Of a stretch of DNA of 5,610 nucleotides, positions 5,171 to 5,610 are shown piece after piece. Source of the stretch: Candidatus Aenigmatarchaeota archaeon. GTDB taxonomy: Archaea; Aenigmatarchaeota; Aenigmatarchaeia; QMZP01. The notes beneath the pieces are model-generated. The model ran no database searches, was not told the DNA's origin, and was given only the letters and a program-made list of their open reading frames with translations. Position numbers and translations under genes: made by a program. Each line of letters starts with the position of its first letter. Within the stretch, counting starts at the first letter, position 1. The stretch is taken from positions 1-5,610 of the forward strand of contig QMZY01000061.1 in NCBI GenBank assembly GCA_003663415.1. The letters run 5' to 3'.

Positions 5171-5610
5171 ATGAATGTGGGTATGGTTTTGGGAATTGTG
5201 TTTGCTTTGTTTATCATGGCTTTTGTCCTTGTTTTCGGAACCAATGTCGTGACAAATATTTTTAGTATGGGAAGCCAAGCGCAGGTGCAAAAAGCTATTA
5301 AGAATTTGGAAAAGGAGACTGAAGATTTATATTATATGGCAAGAGGCTCTGATACATTTTATAAAATGAACATTCCTGAATCATACAGGGTGTGTTTTGT
5401 GAATGTTTCAGACCCTTCCAAACAATTGTATCCAAATCCTGCAAACACATGGAATCCCGGATTCGTCACGCTTTATGTAATAAACCAGAGCAAATATAAC
5501 GTATGGTATTACACACGAAACAATGAGAAAGGCGAAGGCTACAAGATTCCGCATCTTTCTGTTCCAAGAAGTTTTTGCGCAACAAGAAATACAAAACTTT
5601 ACCTTGTGAA
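5171..5610 (+). CDS. Membrane-anchored DPANN-type surface protein, 3' end beyond window (partial)
   Basis: An open frame from the ATG at 5171 continues through the right edge (146 residues visible). Residues 3-31 form one hydrophobic anchor with almost no charge before it. A helical stretch rich in Glu, Lys and Gln follows (36-55), then a beta-rich domain. The pattern 'ARGSDTFYKMNIPESYRVCFV' (57-77, given here with its key parts GSD, IPE and VCFV) and later VPRSFCATRNTKLYL (131-145) resembles a family of short anchored proteins that recurs in DPANN archaea; I know no experimental function for it. Cysteines at 75 and 136 could pair. The start is uncertain: the TATA box predicts transcription from 5177, so the GTG there (codon 3) or the ATG at 5183 (codon 5) could be the true first codon. 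The anchor survives either way. It lies downstream of an oligo-T terminator and so is probably a separate unit. Confidence 0.85.
   Translation, partial: MNVGMVLGIVFALFIMAFVLVFGTNVVTNIFSMGSQAQVQKAIKNLEKETEDLYYMARGSDTFYKMNIPESYRVCFVNVSDPSKQLYPNPANTWNPGFVTLYVINQSKYNVWYYTRNNEKGEGYKIPHLSVPRSFCATRNTKLYLV

Noticed and set aside
5066..5290. Minus-strand open frame spanning the terminator and the start of the last gene
   Set aside because: It crosses the oligo-T stretch and the promoter, its protein is low-complexity (His, Lys, Asn and Ile rich), and the plus-strand frame has a clear anchor and domain.

Overview
The window looks archaeal, most likely from a DPANN-type lineage (Woesearchaeota, Pacearchaeota or Aenigmarchaeota are good guesses; the taxon is inferred, not shown). 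The reasons are TATA boxes exactly 23-30 bases ahead of start codons (leaderless mRNAs), oligo-T instead of hairpin termination, AT-rich coding sequence, and single-membrane-anchor proteins with short pilin-like leaders. No tRNA, rRNA, CRISPR array, insertion sequence or cytoplasmic enzyme gene was found.

Layout: two genes run leftward from a divergent promoter region at 3271-3455. The first is a 610-residue membrane-anchored protein with a carboxypeptidase-regulatory-like beta-sandwich (1438-3270). It overlaps by 11 bases a secreted, cysteine-rich repeat protein that runs off the left edge (1-1448). Four genes run rightward: a 134-residue pilin-like protein (3456-3860), a 202-residue anchored beta-domain protein (3892-4500), a 189-residue protein with a dense cysteine cluster of the archaeal 'eight-cysteine-cluster' type (4525-5094), and, after an oligo-T stretch and a new TATA box, a further anchored protein that leaves the window on the right (5171-5610). 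The divergent region is the only intergenic stretch over 100 bases; no gene-free stretch exceeds 300 bases.

Functionally, every gene encodes an N-terminal hydrophobic anchor or signal peptide followed by an extracytoplasmic domain, and all complete ones carry paired or clustered cysteines. This suggests a surface locus making a set of disulfide-stabilised envelope or pilus-like components. No secretion ATPase or prepilin peptidase is inside the window, so assembly into a filament is a hypothesis only. Two of the promoters share the 9-mer CAACCAATA at an identical offset (-16 to -8), and a third has it next to its TATA box, which hints at common control.
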